Source: JAFEBO01 sp044375915 | GTDB lineage: Bacteria; Planctomycetota; Phycisphaerae; Phycisphaerales; UBA1924 | Assembly: GCA_044375915.1 (NCBI GenBank) | Contig: JBILLU010000183.1 | Coordinates: 1-6,592, forward strand | Direction: 5' to 3' | Length of the DNA stretch: 6,592 bases | Part shown: one piece after another, positions 6,056 to 6,592 of the stretch | Layout: each line of letters opens with the position of its first letter | Position numbering within the stretch: position 1 is the stretch's first letter | Made by a program: the position numbers and the translations under genes | Notes under the pieces: generated by a model | What the model was told of the DNA's origin: nothing | What the model saw: the letters and a program-made list of their open reading frames with translations, nothing else | Databases searched by the model: none

Positions 6056-6061
6056 TGACGA

Positions 6062-6147
6062 GGGCATTGGGCATCAGGCATCGGGCATCCGGGGAAACCC
6101 GCGTGCCAGATGTCTTCCTGATGCCCGATGCCCGATCCCTGATGCCT
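6062..6147. repeat. Head-to-head GGGCATC heptamer inverted repeat before pth
   Basis: The left arm is four heptamers (GGGCATT, GGGCATC, AGGCATC, GGGCATC; 6062–6089). The right arm is four inverted ones (GATGCCC, GATGCCC, GATCCCT, GATGCCT; 6120–6147). The arms match at 23 of 28 positions around a 30-base spacer, which itself holds CGGG-GAAA-CCCG (6090–6101), a GNRA-capped stem. The right arm ends 12 bases before the pth ATG. No T-tract follows, so it is not a standard terminator for rplY. Confidence 0.82.
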
Positions 6148-6159
6148 CCGGTTCCTCCC

Positions 6160-6592
6160 ATGAAACTCATCGTCGGTCTCGGCAACCCCGGCTCGGAATA
6201 CACCAGGACTCGGCACAACGCCGGGTTCATGGTGATCGACCGGCTTGCCGAGACGCACGCCAAGGGCGCGATCCCCAAGGCGCGGTTCAAGGCGGTGACG
6301 ATCGATGCGGAGCTGAAGGGGCCACAAGGGACCGAGCGCTGCGTGCTCATGAAGCCGACCACGTACATGAATCTGTCCGGGCAGGCGGTTGGAGAAGCGA
6401 TCCGCTTCTTCAAGCTCCAGCCCTCGACGGACCTCCTGGTTCTCGTGGACGACTTCTATCTCCCTGTCGGCGCGGTGCGCATCCGCGACGCCGGGGGCAG
6501 CGGCGGGCACAACGGGCTGTCCAGCATCGATTCGAATCTGGGCAGCGGCGTGTATCCGCGGGTGCGCATCGGTGTCGGCGAGAAACCCAGCG
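6160..6592 (+). CDS. pth: Peptidyl-tRNA hydrolase (partial, cut by window end)
   Basis: Pth cleaves the ester bond of peptidyl-tRNAs released from stalled ribosomes, recycling tRNA. The visible 144 codons begin MKLIVGLGNPGSEY and carry the family's functional residues: N9, catalytic H19 in RTRHNAGF, N71 in MKPTTYMNLSG, D97 in VDDFYLP, and N118 in GGSGGHNGL. Family members are about 190 residues, so roughly the last quarter lies beyond the window. ATG 6160 is chosen from the family start. In-frame ATGs at 6121 and 6142 lie within the repeat and would add a Pro-rich leader. No Shine-Dalgarno site precedes 6160 (GGTTCCTCCC). It is the last visible gene of the glmU–prs–rplY–pth run. Confidence 0.94.
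   Translation, partial: MKLIVGLGNPGSEYTRTRHNAGFMVIDRLAETHAKGAIPKARFKAVTIDAELKGPQGTERCVLMKPTTYMNLSGQAVGEAIRFFKLQPSTDLLVLVDDFYLPVGAVRIRDAGGSGGHNGLSSIDSNLGSGVYPRVRIGVGEKPS

Noticed and set aside
5252..6067. 271-codon minus-strand frame opposite rplY
   Set aside because: It is antisense of a clear L25 gene; its Ser/Gly/Ala content reflects the rplY tail repeat.

Overview
The window reads as a GC-rich bacterial chromosome segment with every supported protein gene on the + strand. It carries a rhodanese, a stand-alone B12-type domain protein, a small DUF3303-type protein, a tRNA-Gln, and then the housekeeping run glmU–prs–rplY(ctc)–pth. The order glmU–prs–ctc–pth is an old conserved arrangement known from Bacillota. 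The high GC, the single-domain GlmU, the TL5/CTC-type L25 with an Ala/Pro/Lys tail, and several starts lacking a Shine-Dalgarno site fit Planctomycetota (possibly Phycisphaerae). That assignment is inference from gene character, not a marker gene.

Layout. Positions 91–1026: SseA-like thiosulfate/3-mercaptopyruvate sulfurtransferase, closed by a very long hairpin terminator (1060–1123). Positions 1027–1504: non-coding, with two copies of an AT-rich 16-mer 59 bp apart and two GC-rich hairpins. Positions 1505–2248: B12-domain protein whose axial-His position is Glu, ended by a 12-bp hairpin terminator. Positions 2325–2372: G-rich octamer tandem repeat. Positions 2414–2698: DUF3303-type protein whose last codons and stop lie inside a GGGGTGA heptamer array (2678–2719). 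Positions 2720–3162: no convincing protein gene, but a -10-like TATACT followed by a dense series of hairpins whose G·U pairs favour the + strand; this is a candidate structured RNA. Positions 3163–3233: tRNA-Gln(TTG). Positions 3334–4137 glmU, 4134–5228 prs (ATGA overlap), 5291–6055 rplY, and 6160 to the window end pth (partial).

How the genes work together. GlmU makes UDP-GlcNAc for peptidoglycan, Prs makes PRPP for nucleotide synthesis, L25/CTC binds 5S rRNA, and Pth recycles peptidyl-tRNA, so the right half is a growth-linked cell-envelope, nucleotide and translation cluster. The left-hand genes are separated from each other by terminators and look like single-gene units.

The least ordinary signals are four. 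(i) Short heptamer repeats are arranged head-to-head as long imperfect inverted repeats, ending 10–12 nt before the starts of glmU and pth, both of which lack a Shine-Dalgarno site. (ii) The structured region lies upstream of tRNA-Gln. (iii) The B12-like domain has lost its cobalt-ligating His. (iv) A paired AT-rich motif lies upstream of that gene. All structural calls were made by eye and no folding or database search was run.
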